Below are positions 36,393-46,310 of a stretch of DNA of 64,000 nucleotides, piece by piece (positions within the stretch are counted from its first letter, which is position 1; each line of letters opens with the position of its first letter). The notes below the pieces were generated by a model. The model ran no database searches. It was not told the DNA's origin and saw only the letters and a program-made list of their open reading frames with translations. This stretch comes from Burkholderia pyrrocinia. GTDB taxonomy: Bacteria; Pseudomonadota; Gammaproteobacteria; Burkholderiales; Burkholderiaceae. The position numbers and the translations under genes are program-made. The stretch lies in assembly GCF_001028665.1 (NCBI RefSeq), contig NZ_CP011503.1:2976001-3040000 (forward strand). Direction: 5' to 3'.

Positions 36393-37319
36393 ATGAATTT
36401 TCAGCAATTGCGGTTCGTGCGCGAAGCGGTGCGCCAGAACATGAATCTGACGGAAGTCGCGAACGTGCTGTACACGTCGCAGTCGGGCGTGTCGAAGCAG
36501 ATCAAGGATCTCGAGGATGAACTGGGCGTCGACATCTTCATTCGGCGCGGCAAGCGGCTGACGGGCCTCACGGAGCCCGGCAAGGCCGTGCACCAGTTGA
36601 TCGAGCGGATGCTGCTCGACGCCGAGAACCTGCGCCGCGTCGCACGCCAGTTCGCGGACCAGGACAGCGGCCACCTCGTCGTCGCGACGACGCACACGCA
36701 GGCGCGCTACGCACTGCCGAAGGTGATCCGGCAGTTCACCGACGTGTTCCCGAAGGTGCATCTCGCGCTGCGTCAGGGCAGCCCGCAGCAGATCGCGCAG
36801 ATGATCCTGAACGGCGAGGCCGATCTCGGCATCTCGACCGAGGCGCTCGACCGCTATCCGGACATCGTCACGTTCCCGTGCTATTCGTGGCACCACACGG
36901 TCGTCGTGCCGAAGGGCCATCCGCTCGTCGGCCGCGAGAACCTGACGCTCGAGGAAATCGCCGAGTACCCGATCATCACGTACGACCAGGACTTCACGGG
37001 CCGCTCGCACATCGACCAGGCGTTCACGGCGGCGGGCGCCGTGCCCGACGTCGTGCTGACCGCGATCGACGCGGACGTGATCAAGACCTACGTCGAGCTC
37101 GGGATGGGGATCGGCGTCGTCGCGGCGATGGCCTACGATCCGCAGCGTGACACGGGCCTCGTCGCGCTCGATACGCAGCACCTGTTCGAGGCGAGCACGA
37201 CGCGGGTCGGGCTGCGCAAGGGCGCATTCCTGCGCGCGTATGCGTACCGGCTGATCGAGATGTTCGCGCCGCACCTGAACGAAGCGGAAATCGCGGCGAT
37301 GTTGCGCGAAGCCGTCTGA
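36393..37319 (+). CDS. cysB: CysB-type LysR regulator
   Basis: 308 aa. HTH: MNFQQLRFVREAVRQNMNLT then LYTSQSGVSKQIKDLEDELG. The effector domain carries TTHTQARYALP near residue 100, the CysB inducer/sulfate-binding loop. Position behind cysA points to the sulfate-assimilation activator rather than Cbl or SsuR, though these paralogues are alike and the name rests partly on context. CysB responds to O- or N-acetylserine. In B. cenocepacia CysB and SsuR jointly control sulfur genes. Confidence 0.9.
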   Translation: MNFQQLRFVREAVRQNMNLTEVANVLYTSQSGVSKQIKDLEDELGVDIFIRRGKRLTGLTEPGKAVHQLIERMLLDAENLRRVARQFADQDSGHLVVATTHTQARYALPKVIRQFTDVFPKVHLALRQGSPQQIAQMILNGEADLGISTEALDRYPDIVTFPCYSWHHTVVVPKGHPLVGRENLTLEEIAEYPIITYDQDFTGRSHIDQAFTAAGAVPDVVLTAIDADVIKTYVELGMGIGVVAAMAYDPQRDTGLVALDTQHLFEASTTRVGLRKGAFLRAYAYRLIEMFAPHLNEAEIAAMLREAV

Positions 37320-37823
37320 CGGCAGTGCTTCTCGCGCCGTCCGGGCTGTTGCACCGGGCGGCGCGGCGTGCGCTCGCCGGATGCGATGCGCAGCGCGGCG
37401 GCAGGGGCGGTGCCGCCGTCGTGGTTGGCCGATACATCGAACCATCGACCGCAGTCGCGGTTTTCAATCTTTCCAGTCCGATATTCGCCTGTCAGCAGAA
37501 TAACGAGACGACACATCCGAACGCTTCGTTTCGGCCATTCGGCCAGGCCGAACGGGCCATTTTTCGGAAGACATGATTCAATGCGCGTGAATGCCGGATG
37601 ACGGGCATTCGAGCCGCTCCACGGCCGTCATCCCGACCGGCCGGCCAGCATCTGCAATGCAACCCGCAACTCACATCGCCAGGACGAAGCGCGGAAGGCG
37701 AAACCGGCAGGCAATCCGCATCCAGAAAAATACGCGCGCGGAGGGTCGCCTCCGACACAGTCGGCGACACATCGCGCAGCGCGCAACACGCAACACGCAA
37801 CACGCACGAAGAAGAGGTAAACA
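37320..37823. other. Intergenic region with a short tandem repeat
   Basis: 504 bp. No gene recognised. It holds a three-copy heptamer repeat (CAACACG, 37784-37804) just before the DUF805 start and a small inverted repeat (TTCGGCCAGGCCGAA near 37540) that might end the cys transcript. Confidence 0.45.
37784..37804 (+). repeat. Heptamer tandem repeat (CAACACG)x3
   Basis: Three perfect copies in a row, 20 bp ahead of the GTG start of the DUF805 gene, in its presumed 5' leader. A unit of 7 bp in a leader could vary by slippage. Confidence 0.8.
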
Positions 37824-38210
37824 GTGAGTCTCAAATGGTTTCTCTTTTCCTTCGAAGGCCGGATCGGGCGCATGCCGTGGTGGATCTACGCGCTGGTTTC
37901 CGCGTTGTTCAGCGCGTTTTTCGACGCAGGTTCCCGCGGTTCGTCGAATGACGATCTGCCGCTGCTGGTGATGCTCGTGCTGTTCGCGATCGCGGTCGTC
38001 GCGGTGTGGTCGTCGATTGCCGTCGGCGTGAAGCGGCTGCACGACATCGACAAGTCGGGGTGGTGGATGCTGCTGATCTTCGTGCCGATCGTCGGCGCGA
38101 TTGCACTGTTCGTGATGAACGGCTTCATCGCCGGCACGCCGCATGCGAACCGCTTCGGCGAGCCGCCGTCGGCCGATGAAGACGCGCCGGCGCCACGGGA
38201 CCCGGCGTGA
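37824..38210 (+). CDS. DUF805 membrane protein
   Basis: 128 aa from GTG 37824 behind GAAGAGGTAAAC. The DUF805 opening FEGRIGRMPWWIYALV, and VGVKRLHDIDKSGWWMLLIF in the middle, are diagnostic (the RLHDxxxSGWW motif). Four membrane helices are expected. The tail is acidic and proline-rich. Function unknown; related proteins are widespread (YhaH/YhaI in E. coli). Confidence 0.88.
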   Translation: MSLKWFLFSFEGRIGRMPWWIYALVSALFSAFFDAGSRGSSNDDLPLLVMLVLFAIAVVAVWSSIAVGVKRLHDIDKSGWWMLLIFVPIVGAIALFVMNGFIAGTPHANRFGEPPSADEDAPAPRDPA

Positions 38211-38523
38211 CGCGCTGCGGCCTCCGCAAGTGTGGCTTTTGCGCGTCGCGATGCACGATCGCACACTCCGAATAAACCCTTAAATATTGATCAGACAGGT
38301 TGCGCGCCGAAGCGAATCGGTACAGCATACTTTCACTCCGCCGGCTTCCCGCCGGCGGCGGCGCGTCAACGACAGCACGCGCCAGGCAGTCGGCCGTCTG
38401 CCTCGCTTCCATTCCGTGGTACCGACAGCAGCATCGATGGCCATTGCCCGGGTAGTGTGGCGCAAACGTTTGCTCACATTAAAACAACAGTTCGGCCTTC
38501 GGGCCAGTCGCCAGGAGATGTGT
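38211..38523. promoter_or_regulatory. rbs operon promoter region
   Basis: 313 bp containing the LacI-family operator at 38462-38473 and an AT-rich stretch near 38279-38292. CCAGGAG at 38511-38517 is the rbsB ribosome site. Confidence 0.6.
38462..38473. promoter_or_regulatory. Operator palindrome, probable RbsR site
   Basis: GCAAACGTTTGC is a perfect 12-bp palindrome with the central CG typical of LacI/PurR/RbsR-family operators, 51 bp before the rbsB start. The LacI-type regulator encoded at 42285 within the same operon is the natural ligand. Confidence 0.8.
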
Positions 38524-39474
38524 ATGAATGTCCGCTTTCGCCGTCGCTTCCTGACCGCCGCGCTCGCCGCTGTCGCGGTCGCCGCCGCACCGGCCGTCCA
38601 CGCGCAGTCTGCAGCCAAGCCGAAGGTCGCGCTCGTGATGAAGTCGCTCGCCAACGAGTTCTTCCTGACCATGGAAACCGGCGCGAAGGATTACCAGAAA
38701 CACAATGCGAACCAGTTCGACCTGATCACCAATGGCATCAAGGACGAGACCGACACCGCGAACCAGATCCGCATCGTCGAGCAGATGATCGTGTCGAAGG
38801 TCGATGCGATCGTGCTCGCGCCGGCCGATTCGAAGGCGCTCGTTCCGGTCGTGAAGAAGGCTGTCGACGCGGGCGTCATCGTCGTGAACATCGACAACCG
38901 GCTCGATCCCGACGTGCTGAAGTCGAAGAACCTGAACGTGCCGTTCGTCGGCCCGGACAACCGCAAGGGCGCGCGCAAGATCGGCGATTACCTCGCGAAG
39001 AAGCTGAAGGCGGGCGACCAGGTCGGCATCGTCGAAGGCGTGTCGACGACGACCAATGCGCAGCAGCGCACGGCCGGCTTCCAGGACGCGATGAAGGCGG
39101 GCGGGATGAAGGTGGTGTCGGTGCAGTCCGGCGAATGGGAGATCGACAAGGGCAATGCGGTGGCGGCCGCGATGCTCAACGAATACCCGAACCTGAAGGC
39201 GCTGCTGTGCGGCAACGACAACATGGCGATCGGCGCCGTGTCGGCCGTGCGCGCGGCCGGCAAGCAGGGCAAGGTGGCCGTGGTCGGCTACGACAACATC
39301 AACGCGATCAAGCCGATGCTGAAGGACGGCCGCGTGCTCGCGACCGCCGACCAGTACGCGGCGAAGCAGGCCGTGTTCGGTATCGACACGGCGCTCAAGG
39401 CGATCGCCGAGCATCGCAAGCAGGCCGACATGTCCGGCGTGGTCGAGACGCCGGTGGATCTCGTGACGAAATGA
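38524..39474 (+). CDS. rbsB: Ribose-binding periplasmic protein
   Basis: 316 aa from ATG 38524; the AGGAG site is 6 bp ahead, ruling out the ATG at 38518. A signal peptide ends in VHAQS near residue 28. Two-lobed sugar-binding fold: KPKVALVMKSLANEFFLTME, VDAIVLAPADSKALVP, GVSTTTNAQQRTAGFQDAMK, CGNDNMAIGAVSA and VGYDNINAIKPML. Binds ribose or a related pentose and hands it to RbsAC. Confidence 0.93.
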   Translation: MNVRFRRRFLTAALAAVAVAAAPAVHAQSAAKPKVALVMKSLANEFFLTMETGAKDYQKHNANQFDLITNGIKDETDTANQIRIVEQMIVSKVDAIVLAPADSKALVPVVKKAVDAGVIVVNIDNRLDPDVLKSKNLNVPFVGPDNRKGARKIGDYLAKKLKAGDQVGIVEGVSTTTNAQQRTAGFQDAMKAGGMKVVSVQSGEWEIDKGNAVAAAMLNEYPNLKALLCGNDNMAIGAVSAVRAAGKQGKVAVVGYDNINAIKPMLKDGRVLATADQYAAKQAVFGIDTALKAIAEHRKQADMSGVVETPVDLVTK

Positions 39475-39518
39475 CGCCGCGCCGGTGCGGCCGCCGCCCT
39501 CAAGAATCCGGCGCGGCG
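39475..39518 (+). other. Intercistronic stem-loop after rbsB
   Basis: CGCCGCGCCGG/CCGGCGCGGCG, an 11-bp perfect stem just past the rbsB stop, with no T-run. Likely stabilises the rbsB message or damps read-through to rbsA, as in other binding-protein operons. Confidence 0.65.
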
Positions 39519-39619
39519 GCCGTTATCCGGAGTGAGCGCGATCACGGCCACTGCATGCACATGCACTAGTGAGCGTCACACCCGCGCGCCGCGTGCGCGC
39601 GGCCGCAACCAGGATCGCG

Positions 39620-41233
39620 ATGGAACCGACCTTCCAACCCTCCCGTTCAGCCAGCCCGGTGCTGTCCGTTTCCGGCATCGGCAAGACCTATGCGGAACCC
39701 GTGCTCGCCGACGTCACGCTGACGCTCTCGGCGGGTCAGGCGCTCGCGCTGACGGGCGAGAACGGCGCCGGCAAGAGCACACTGTCGAAGATCATCGGCG
39801 GGCTCGTCGAACCGACTGCCGGCACGATGCAGCTCGGCGGCCAAGCCTATGCGCCGGCGAGCCGCACGCAGGCCGAGGCGCTCGGCGTGCGCATGGTGAT
39901 GCAGGAGCTGAACCTGCTGCCGACGCTGACGGTCGCCGAAAACCTGTTCCTGAACCGCCTGCCGCGGCGCTTCGGGATCATCGATCGCGCGCGGCTGCGC
40001 GACGACGCGCGTGCCGCGATGGCGCAGGTCGGGCTCGACACGGTCGATCCCGATACGCCCGTCGGTGCGCTCGGCATCGGCCATCAACAGATGGTCGAGA
40101 TCGCGCGCAACCTGATCGGCGATTGCCGCGTGCTGATTCTCGACGAGCCGACCGCGATGCTGACCGCGCGCGAAGTCGCGCTGCTGTTCGAGCAGATCGA
40201 TCGGCTGAAATCGCGCGGTGTCGCGATCGTCTACATCTCGCACCGGCTCGAGGAACTCGCGCGCGTCGCCGAACGCGTCGCGGTGCTGCGCGACGGCCGG
40301 CTCGTGCATGCGGGCGACATGGCGGCGACGACGTCCGACGGGCTCGTCACGCTGATGGTCGGGCGCGAGATCGGCGAGCACATCGATCTCGGCGAGCGCC
40401 GTATCGGCGCGCCGCGGCTCGTCGTGTCGGGCCTCACGCGCGGGTCGGCCGTGCGGGACGTGTCGCTCGAGGTGCGCGCGGGCGAGATCTTCGGCATCTC
40501 GGGGCTGATCGGCGCGGGGCGCACCGAACTGCTGCGGCTGATCTACGGCGCCGATACGCCGGATGCCGGGATGATCGCGGTCGGCCAGCCGCTGAAGCCG
40601 GCGCGGATCGCTTCGCCCGTCGATGCGGTGAAGCACGGCATCGCGCTGATTACCGAGGATCGCAAGGGTGAGGGGCTGCTGCTGTCGCAGTCGGTCACCG
40701 CGAACGTGTCGCTCGGCCAGCTCGACCGGCTTGCGCGCGGCGGCATCGTCGACACCGCGCGCGAAACGGCGCTCGCCGAGCGGCAGATCGACGCGCTGCG
40801 GATCCGCACGCATGGTGCGACGCAGGCGGTCGGCGAGTTGTCGGGCGGCAACCAGCAGAAGGTCGTGATCGGCCGCTGGCTCGCGCGCGACATGGGCGTG
40901 CTGCTGTTCGACGAGCCGACGCGCGGGATCGACGTCGGCGCCAAATTCGAGATCTACACTTTGATGGGCGCGCTCGCGCGCGAAGGCCGCGCGCTCGTCG
41001 TCGTGTCGAGCGACCTGCGCGAGCTGATGCTGATCTGCGACCGGATCGGCGTGATGTCGGCCGGGCGCATGACCGCCGTGTTCGAGCGCGGCAACTGGAC
41101 CCAGGATGCGCTGCTGGCCGCGGCGTTCGCCGGCTTCGGCCGCGAGACGCCGCCGGGCGGCGCGCGGCATCCGGACGCGGGGCCGGCGCAGGGCGCCGCT
41201 CCCGGCACTTCGACGACAGGACGACAGCAATGA
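39620..41233 (+). CDS. rbsA: Ribose ABC transporter ATP-binding protein (two nucleotide-binding domains)
   Basis: 537 aa from ATG 39620 (CAGGATCGCG before it); a GTG at 39569 would add 17 residues. First domain: Walker A GENGAGKST, signature-like LGIGHQQMVEIARNL, Walker B VLILDEPTAMLT. The second domain begins near residue 255, has a degenerate Walker A (GLIGAGRTEL) and a good signature LSGGNQQKVVIGRWL with LLFDEPTRGIDVG. This duplicated layout is normal for sugar importers. It overlaps rbsC by ATGA. Confidence 0.95.
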   Translation: MEPTFQPSRSASPVLSVSGIGKTYAEPVLADVTLTLSAGQALALTGENGAGKSTLSKIIGGLVEPTAGTMQLGGQAYAPASRTQAEALGVRMVMQELNLLPTLTVAENLFLNRLPRRFGIIDRARLRDDARAAMAQVGLDTVDPDTPVGALGIGHQQMVEIARNLIGDCRVLILDEPTAMLTAREVALLFEQIDRLKSRGVAIVYISHRLEELARVAERVAVLRDGRLVHAGDMAATTSDGLVTLMVGREIGEHIDLGERRIGAPRLVVSGLTRGSAVRDVSLEVRAGEIFGISGLIGAGRTELLRLIYGADTPDAGMIAVGQPLKPARIASPVDAVKHGIALITEDRKGEGLLLSQSVTANVSLGQLDRLARGGIVDTARETALAERQIDALRIRTHGATQAVGELSGGNQQKVVIGRWLARDMGVLLFDEPTRGIDVGAKFEIYTLMGALAREGRALVVVSSDLRELMLICDRIGVMSAGRMTAVFERGNWTQDALLAAAFAGFGRETPPGGARHPDAGPAQGAAPGTSTTGRQQ

Positions 41234-42249
41234 CCCAGCCTCCCGTATCCCCGACCGACGCAGGCGCGCAGCAGGACGTGACGGGGCGCCGCGCGCGCAT
41301 GCTGTCCGGCACGCGGCTCGGCCTGTCGAACTATCTCGGGCTCGCCGGCGCGCTGGCCGCGATGATCGCGCTGTTTTCGGTGCTGAGCTCGCATTTCCTG
41401 ACCTACGACACGTTCAGCACGATCGCGAACCAGATTCCCGATCTCGTCGTGATGTCGGTCGGGATGACCTTCGTGCTGATCATTGCCGGGATCGACCTGT
41501 CGGTCGGCTCGGTGCTCGCGCTCGCCGCGTCGATGGTCAGCGTCGCCGCGCTGAAATGGCAGTGGGGGCCGCTGCCGGCCGCGCTGATCGGGATCGCGGT
41601 CGCGACCGCCACCGGCGCGCTGACCGGCGCGGTCACGGTCGGCTGGCGGATCCCGTCGTTCATCGTGTCGCTCGGCGTGCTGGAGGCCGCGCGCGGCCTC
41701 GCGTATCAGCTGACGAATTCGCGCACGGCCTATATCGGCGATGCGTTCGATTTCCTGTCGAACCCGATCGCGCTCGGCATCTCGCCGGCGTTCCTGATCG
41801 CGGTCGCGGTGATGATCGCGGCCCAGTTCGGGCTCACGCGCACCGTGTTCGGGCGCTATCTCGTCGGGATCGGCACGAACGAGGAAGCCGTCCGACTTGC
41901 CGGGGTTAACCCGCGGCCGTATAAAATCCTCGTATTCGCAATGATGGGCGCGCTCGCGGGGCTCGCGTCGCTGTTCCAGATTTCGCGGCTCGAGGCGGCC
42001 GACCCGAACGCGGGCGCAGGCGTCGAACTGCAGGTGATCGCTGCCGTCGTGATCGGCGGCACGAGCCTGATGGGCGGGCGCGGCTCGGTGATCAGCACGT
42101 TTTTCGGCGTGTTGATCATCTCCGTGCTGGCCGCGGGGCTGGCGCAGATCGGCGCGAACGAGCCGACGAAACGGATCATCACCGGCGCGGTGATCGTGGT
42201 GGCGGTCGTGCTCGATACGTATCGCAGCCGGCGCGCGCGCGTGCGGTAG
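41230..42249 (+). CDS. rbsC: Ribose ABC transporter permease
   Basis: 339 aa, eight to ten helices. Typical RbsC features are VGMTFVLIIAGIDLSVGSVL near residue 78, the GTNEEAVRLAGVNPRPYKI loop and VIGGTSLMGGRGSVISTFFG near residue 275. It forms the pentose channel with RbsA. Start overlaps rbsA by 4 bp. Confidence 0.96.
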   Translation: MTQPPVSPTDAGAQQDVTGRRARMLSGTRLGLSNYLGLAGALAAMIALFSVLSSHFLTYDTFSTIANQIPDLVVMSVGMTFVLIIAGIDLSVGSVLALAASMVSVAALKWQWGPLPAALIGIAVATATGALTGAVTVGWRIPSFIVSLGVLEAARGLAYQLTNSRTAYIGDAFDFLSNPIALGISPAFLIAVAVMIAAQFGLTRTVFGRYLVGIGTNEEAVRLAGVNPRPYKILVFAMMGALAGLASLFQISRLEAADPNAGAGVELQVIAAVVIGGTSLMGGRGSVISTFFGVLIISVLAAGLAQIGANEPTKRIITGAVIVVAVVLDTYRSRRARVR

Positions 42250-42284
42250 AAAGACAGACAGAACAGACCAGAGAGAAACGGGAA

Positions 42285-43316
42285 ATGGCGACGATCAAGG
42301 ATGTGGCGGCCATGGCGGGCGTGTCGTTTACGACCGTCTCGCACGTGGTGAACAATTCGCGGCCGGTGTCCGCGGATGTGCGTGCGAAGGTCGAGGGCGC
42401 AATCCGCGAGCTGAACTACGTGCCATCGGCCGTGGCGCGCTCGCTGAAGGCGCGGGCGACGGCGACCATCGGCCTCGTCGTGCCGAACAGCACGAATCCG
42501 TACTTTGCGGAGCTTGCGCGCGGCATCGAGGATCAGTGCGCGGCCAACGGCTATTGCGTGTTCTTCTGCAACTCGGACGACGATCCCGTGAAGCAGCGCA
42601 ACTACCTGCGCGTGCTGCAGGAAAAGCGTATCGACGGGCTGATCGTCGCGTCGGCGGGCGAGGATGCGGTGCTGGCGCAGACGCTTGCGGACATACATGC
42701 GCCGCTCGTCGTCGTCGACCGTAACATCGAGGGGCTCGCGGCCGACCTCGTGCAGATCGACCACGAGCGCGGCGCGTACCTGGCGACGCGCCACCTGCTC
42801 GAACTCGGGCACGCGAAGATCGGCTGCATCACCGGGCCGACCGATACGGCCGTCAGCGCGATGCGCGTGCACGGCTTCATCCGCGCGATGGCCGAGCGCG
42901 GGGTCGACATCGTGCCGGGTGCGATCGCGGAAAGCGACTTCTCGTGCCTCGGCGGCTATCACGCGGCGTCGCGGCTGTTTGAAACGGTGCGACCGAGCGC
43001 GATCTTCGCGGGCAACGACCTGATGGGCGTCGGCGCGCTGCGCGCGGCGGCCGAGCGCGGGCTGCGCGTGCCCGACGACTGCTCGATCATCGGTTTCGAC
43101 GACATCGAATTTTCCCGCTACACGTATCCGGCGCTGTCGACGGTCGGCCAGTCGGTGCGCGCGCTCGGCGAAATGGCCGCGCAGACGCTGATCGAGCGGA
43201 TCGGCGGCGGCTCGACGGCCGTGCCGAGCCGCCGTCGCGTCGTGTCGCCGCGCCTCGTGCTGCGCGAATCGACGGCGATCTACCGCGAGCCGGCTGGCTC
43301 AGGCGGTCGCGCATGA
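42285..43316 (+). CDS. rbsR: LacI-family ribose operon repressor
   Basis: 343 aa. HTH and hinge: [20 protein letters not shown] then [20 protein letters not shown]. The effector domain has the ribose-binding fold ([64 protein letters not shown]). It should repress rbsBACRK at the palindrome 38462-38473 and release on ribose. It is the fourth gene of the operon, unlike E. coli where rbsR is last. Start of rbsK overlaps its stop. Confidence 0.95.
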   Translation: MATIKDVAAMAGVSFTTVSHVVNNSRPVSADVRAKVEGAIRELNYVPSAVARSLKARATATIGLVVPNSTNPYFAELARGIEDQCAANGYCVFFCNSDDDPVKQRNYLRVLQEKRIDGLIVASAGEDAVLAQTLADIHAPLVVVDRNIEGLAADLVQIDHERGAYLATRHLLELGHAKIGCITGPTDTAVSAMRVHGFIRAMAERGVDIVPGAIAESDFSCLGGYHAASRLFETVRPSAIFAGNDLMGVGALRAAAERGLRVPDDCSIIGFDDIEFSRYTYPALSTVGQSVRALGEMAAQTLIERIGGGSTAVPSRRRVVSPRLVLRESTAIYREPAGSGGRA

Positions 43317-44242
43317 CGGCGGCCGCTGAGGGCGCCGGCCGCGTGACGGTGGTCGGCAGCCTGAACATGGATCTCGTCGTGCGTGCGCCGCGGCTGCCGC
43401 TGCCGGGCGAAACGCTCGCCGGGCACGCATTCGCGCAGGCGGCGGGCGGCAAGGGCGGCAACCAGGCCGTCGCCGCCTCACGGCTCGGCGCGCAGGTCGC
43501 GATGATCGGCTGCGTCGGCGCGGACGCGCACGGCGCGGCATTGCGCGCGGGCCTCGAAGCCGAGGGCATCGACTGCACGGGGCTTGCGACGAGCGCGTCG
43601 GCGTCGACCGGCGTCGCGCTGATCGTCGTCGACGATGCGAGCCAGAACGCGATCGTGATCGTCGCGGGCGGCAACGGCGAGGTCACGACCGACACGGTCG
43701 CGCGCCACGAAGCCGCGCTGGCGTCGGCGGACGTGCTGATCTGCCAGCTCGAGACGCCGCCCGATGCGGTGTTCGCGGCGCTGTCGGCCGGGCGGCGGCT
43801 CGGCCGCACGGTGGTGCTCAATCCGGCACCGGCCGTCGCGCCGCTGCCGGACGGCTGGCTGCCGCTGGTCGATTACCTGATCCCGAACGAAGTCGAGGCG
43901 GCCGCGCTGACCGCGCTGCCGGTGCGCGATCCGGCCGATGCGGAAGCCGCCGCGCGTGCGCTGCAGGCCGGCGGCGCGCGCAACGTGCTGGTCACGCTCG
44001 GCGCGCGCGGCGTGCTTGCGCTGACGGCCGACGGCACCGCGCGGCATTATCCGGCCCCGGCCGTGCAGGCCGTCGACACGACGGCAGCCGGCGATACCTT
44101 CATCGGCGGCTTTTCCGCACGGATCGCGGCCGGCGTGGACGTCGACACGGCCATCCGCTTCGCGCAACGCGCGGCGGCGCTGTCGGTCACGCGAGCGGGC
44201 GCGCAGCCGTCGATTCCGACGCTCGCCGAACTGGCCGAATAG
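43313..44242 (+). CDS. rbsK: Ribokinase
   Basis: 309 aa, PfkB family. N-terminal signature AAGGKGGNQAVAASRLGA near residue 43, VVGSLNMDLVVRAPRLPLPG for sugar binding, and the C-terminal catalytic segment VDTTAAGDTFIGGFSA near residue 255 with the base Asp. It phosphorylates ribose to ribose 5-phosphate in the cytoplasm. Coupled to rbsR by an ATGA overlap. Confidence 0.96.
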   Translation: MTAAAEGAGRVTVVGSLNMDLVVRAPRLPLPGETLAGHAFAQAAGGKGGNQAVAASRLGAQVAMIGCVGADAHGAALRAGLEAEGIDCTGLATSASASTGVALIVVDDASQNAIVIVAGGNGEVTTDTVARHEAALASADVLICQLETPPDAVFAALSAGRRLGRTVVLNPAPAVAPLPDGWLPLVDYLIPNEVEAAALTALPVRDPADAEAAARALQAGGARNVLVTLGARGVLALTADGTARHYPAPAVQAVDTTAAGDTFIGGFSARIAAGVDVDTAIRFAQRAAALSVTRAGAQPSIPTLAELAE

Positions 44243-44531
44243 GGCCCGATCGCCGATTCCGCGTCGCGGCCGGCCCGTCACACCAGACGGCCGGCCGTGT
44301 CACCTGTCATCGGCCACCGGCCGGCGCCCCGCGGGTTTTCTCCCATCCTGTTCGTCGAACCCACCGGATTTCGCGTCAATTATTCAGTCTCCTGTAATAA
44401 ACATACGAATAATTCGAAAAAATAGCGCGAAAACCATCAAGTTGTGCGCTGTACGGTCGTAAATGCACGGAGCGAAGCAATGCTTCGAGCCAACGGGCCT
44501 GGCCCGTTCATGACGACGCAACACAGGATGG

Positions 44532-46310
44532 ATGATGGTGTTCAGGAACCTGACGATTCGTGCGCGCATCGGTTTGACGATGGCGTTTCTGGCGGTGCTG
44601 CTGGGCGTAACCGGTGTGCTCGGGCTGTACGGTATGACGCGTGCGAACGACTCGACGCGCGAGATTTTCACGAACCAGATGCCGAGTGCGGTCGACGTGG
44701 CGGTCGCGGAAATGTTCTCTGCGCGCGAGCGCCTCGCGCTCGATCGCGCGGCGCTGCTGTCCGGCACGCCCGACTCGGCGGCCGCCGTCGAGCGCAGCCG
44801 TGCGATGCGCACGCAGTCCGACGCGTGGTGGCAGAAGTATCTCGCGCTGCCGCGCGGGCCGGAGGAGGATCGGCTCGCGCAGGATGTCGCCGCGAAGCGG
44901 CTGGCGCTGCAACGCAGCTGTGACGCATTCGCGAGCATCGTCGGGGCGGACCAGCGCGATCGCATCGGCGACGGCGCCAAGCAGCTCCAGGCGCTCTACA
45001 ACGACCTCTCGGTGGCAGGCGAAGCGTTGCGCAACTTCCAGTTCACCGATGCGAAGGCGAACTTCGAACGTGCGGAAACGGTGTTCGAGACGTTGCGCGT
45101 GCTGTCGATCGTCGCGCTCGCGGCCGGCATCGGCGCCGCGCTGCTGTCGTGGCTGACGCTGAGCCGCGCGATCGGCCGCCCGATCGCGGACGCGCTCGCA
45201 CATTTCGACGCGATCTCCGCAGGCGACCTGCGCCGGCCGATCGTCGTGCACCGGCGCGACGAAATGGGCCAGCTGCTCGACGGCCTCGCGAAGATGCAGC
45301 GCGGGCTTGTCGACACGGTGCGCACCGTGCGCGGCGGCAGCGAGTCGATCGCGACCGCAGCCCGCCAGATCGCGGCCGGCAACATCGACCTGTCGTCGCG
45401 CACCGAGGAACAGGCCGCTGCACTGCAGGAAACCGCGTCGAGCATGGAACAGCTGACCGGCACCGTGAAACAGAACGCGGACAATGCGCGCCAGGCAAGC
45501 GCGCTGGCCGCGAACGCGTCGGAGATTGCAAACAAGGGCAATACGGTGGTCGGCCAGGTGGTCGGCACGATGGGCGAGATCAACGACAGCTCGGCCAGGA
45601 TCGCGGACATCATCGCGATCATCGAGGGAATCGCGTTCCAGACCAACATTCTTGCGCTGAATGCGGCCGTCGAAGCGGCGCGCGCGGGCGAGGAAGGCCG
45701 CGGCTTCGCGGTCGTCGCGGGCGAGGTGCGCAGCCTCGCACAGCGTTCGTCGACCGCGGCCAAGGAGATCAAGGCGCTGATCGACGCGTCGGTGGAGCGC
45801 ATCCGGTCGGGTTCGACACTGGTCGACGAAGCGGGGCGCACGATGAGCGACGTGATCGGTGCGGTGCAGCGCGTGACGGACATCATGGGCGAAATCGCCG
45901 CGGCGTCCGAGGAGCAGAGCGGCGGGATCGACCAGGTGGCGCGCGCGGTCGCGCAGATGGACGAGGTCACGCAGCAGAATGCAGCGCTCGTCGAGGAAGC
46001 CGCGGCCGCCGCGCAGTCGCTCGACGAACAGGCTGCGCGCCTGCGCGAAACGGCGTCGGTGTTCCAGCTCGACGACGAAGCGGCACGCCCGGGCGTTATC
46101 GCGCCGGCTGCGGCGCGTCACGCGTCGCGTGCCCCCACGGCGGCGGTTGCCGTGCCGGCGCAACAGGCTGCTGCACGCGACGATCGCGATGCACCGCCGA
46201 AGCGCACGGCTGCGGCGACGCCGGCGCGCAAGCCCGCGACTGCATCTGCGGCATCCGCAGCGGCGCCGGTCGCGGCGGCCGCCGGCGCCGACGACTGGGA
46301 GACCTTCTGA
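44532..46310 (+). CDS. Methyl-accepting chemotaxis protein
   Basis: 592 aa (start [15 protein letters not shown]; the second ATG three bases later is also possible). Helix 1 at about 12-35, a four-helix-bundle periplasmic sensor domain (about 36-190), helix 2 (about 193-213) and HAMP (to about 270). The signalling domain peaks at the hairpin tip [20 protein letters not shown]. The protein ends in DWETF, a CheR/CheB-docking pentapeptide as in Tsr/Tar, after an Ala-rich tether. Ligand unknown; it follows the ribose operon but is separately preceded by 289 bp. Confidence 0.95.
   Translation: MMVFRNLTIRARIGLTMAFLAVLLGVTGVLGLYGMTRANDSTREIFTNQMPSAVDVAVAEMFSARERLALDRAALLSGTPDSAAAVERSRAMRTQSDAWWQKYLALPRGPEEDRLAQDVAAKRLALQRSCDAFASIVGADQRDRIGDGAKQLQALYNDLSVAGEALRNFQFTDAKANFERAETVFETLRVLSIVALAAGIGAALLSWLTLSRAIGRPIADALAHFDAISAGDLRRPIVVHRRDEMGQLLDGLAKMQRGLVDTVRTVRGGSESIATAARQIAAGNIDLSSRTEEQAAALQETASSMEQLTGTVKQNADNARQASALAANASEIANKGNTVVGQVVGTMGEINDSSARIADIIAIIEGIAFQTNILALNAAVEAARAGEEGRGFAVVAGEVRSLAQRSSTAAKEIKALIDASVERIRSGSTLVDEAGRTMSDVIGAVQRVTDIMGEIAAASEEQSGGIDQVARAVAQMDEVTQQNAALVEEAAAAAQSLDEQAARLRETASVFQLDDEAARPGVIAPAAARHASRAPTAAVAVPAQQAAARDDRDAPPKRTAAATPARKPATASAASAAAPVAAAAGADDWETF

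Noticed and set aside
37784..37804. Tandem repeat as a CRISPR remnant
   Set aside because: The unit is only 7 bp with no spacers and no cas genes nearby.
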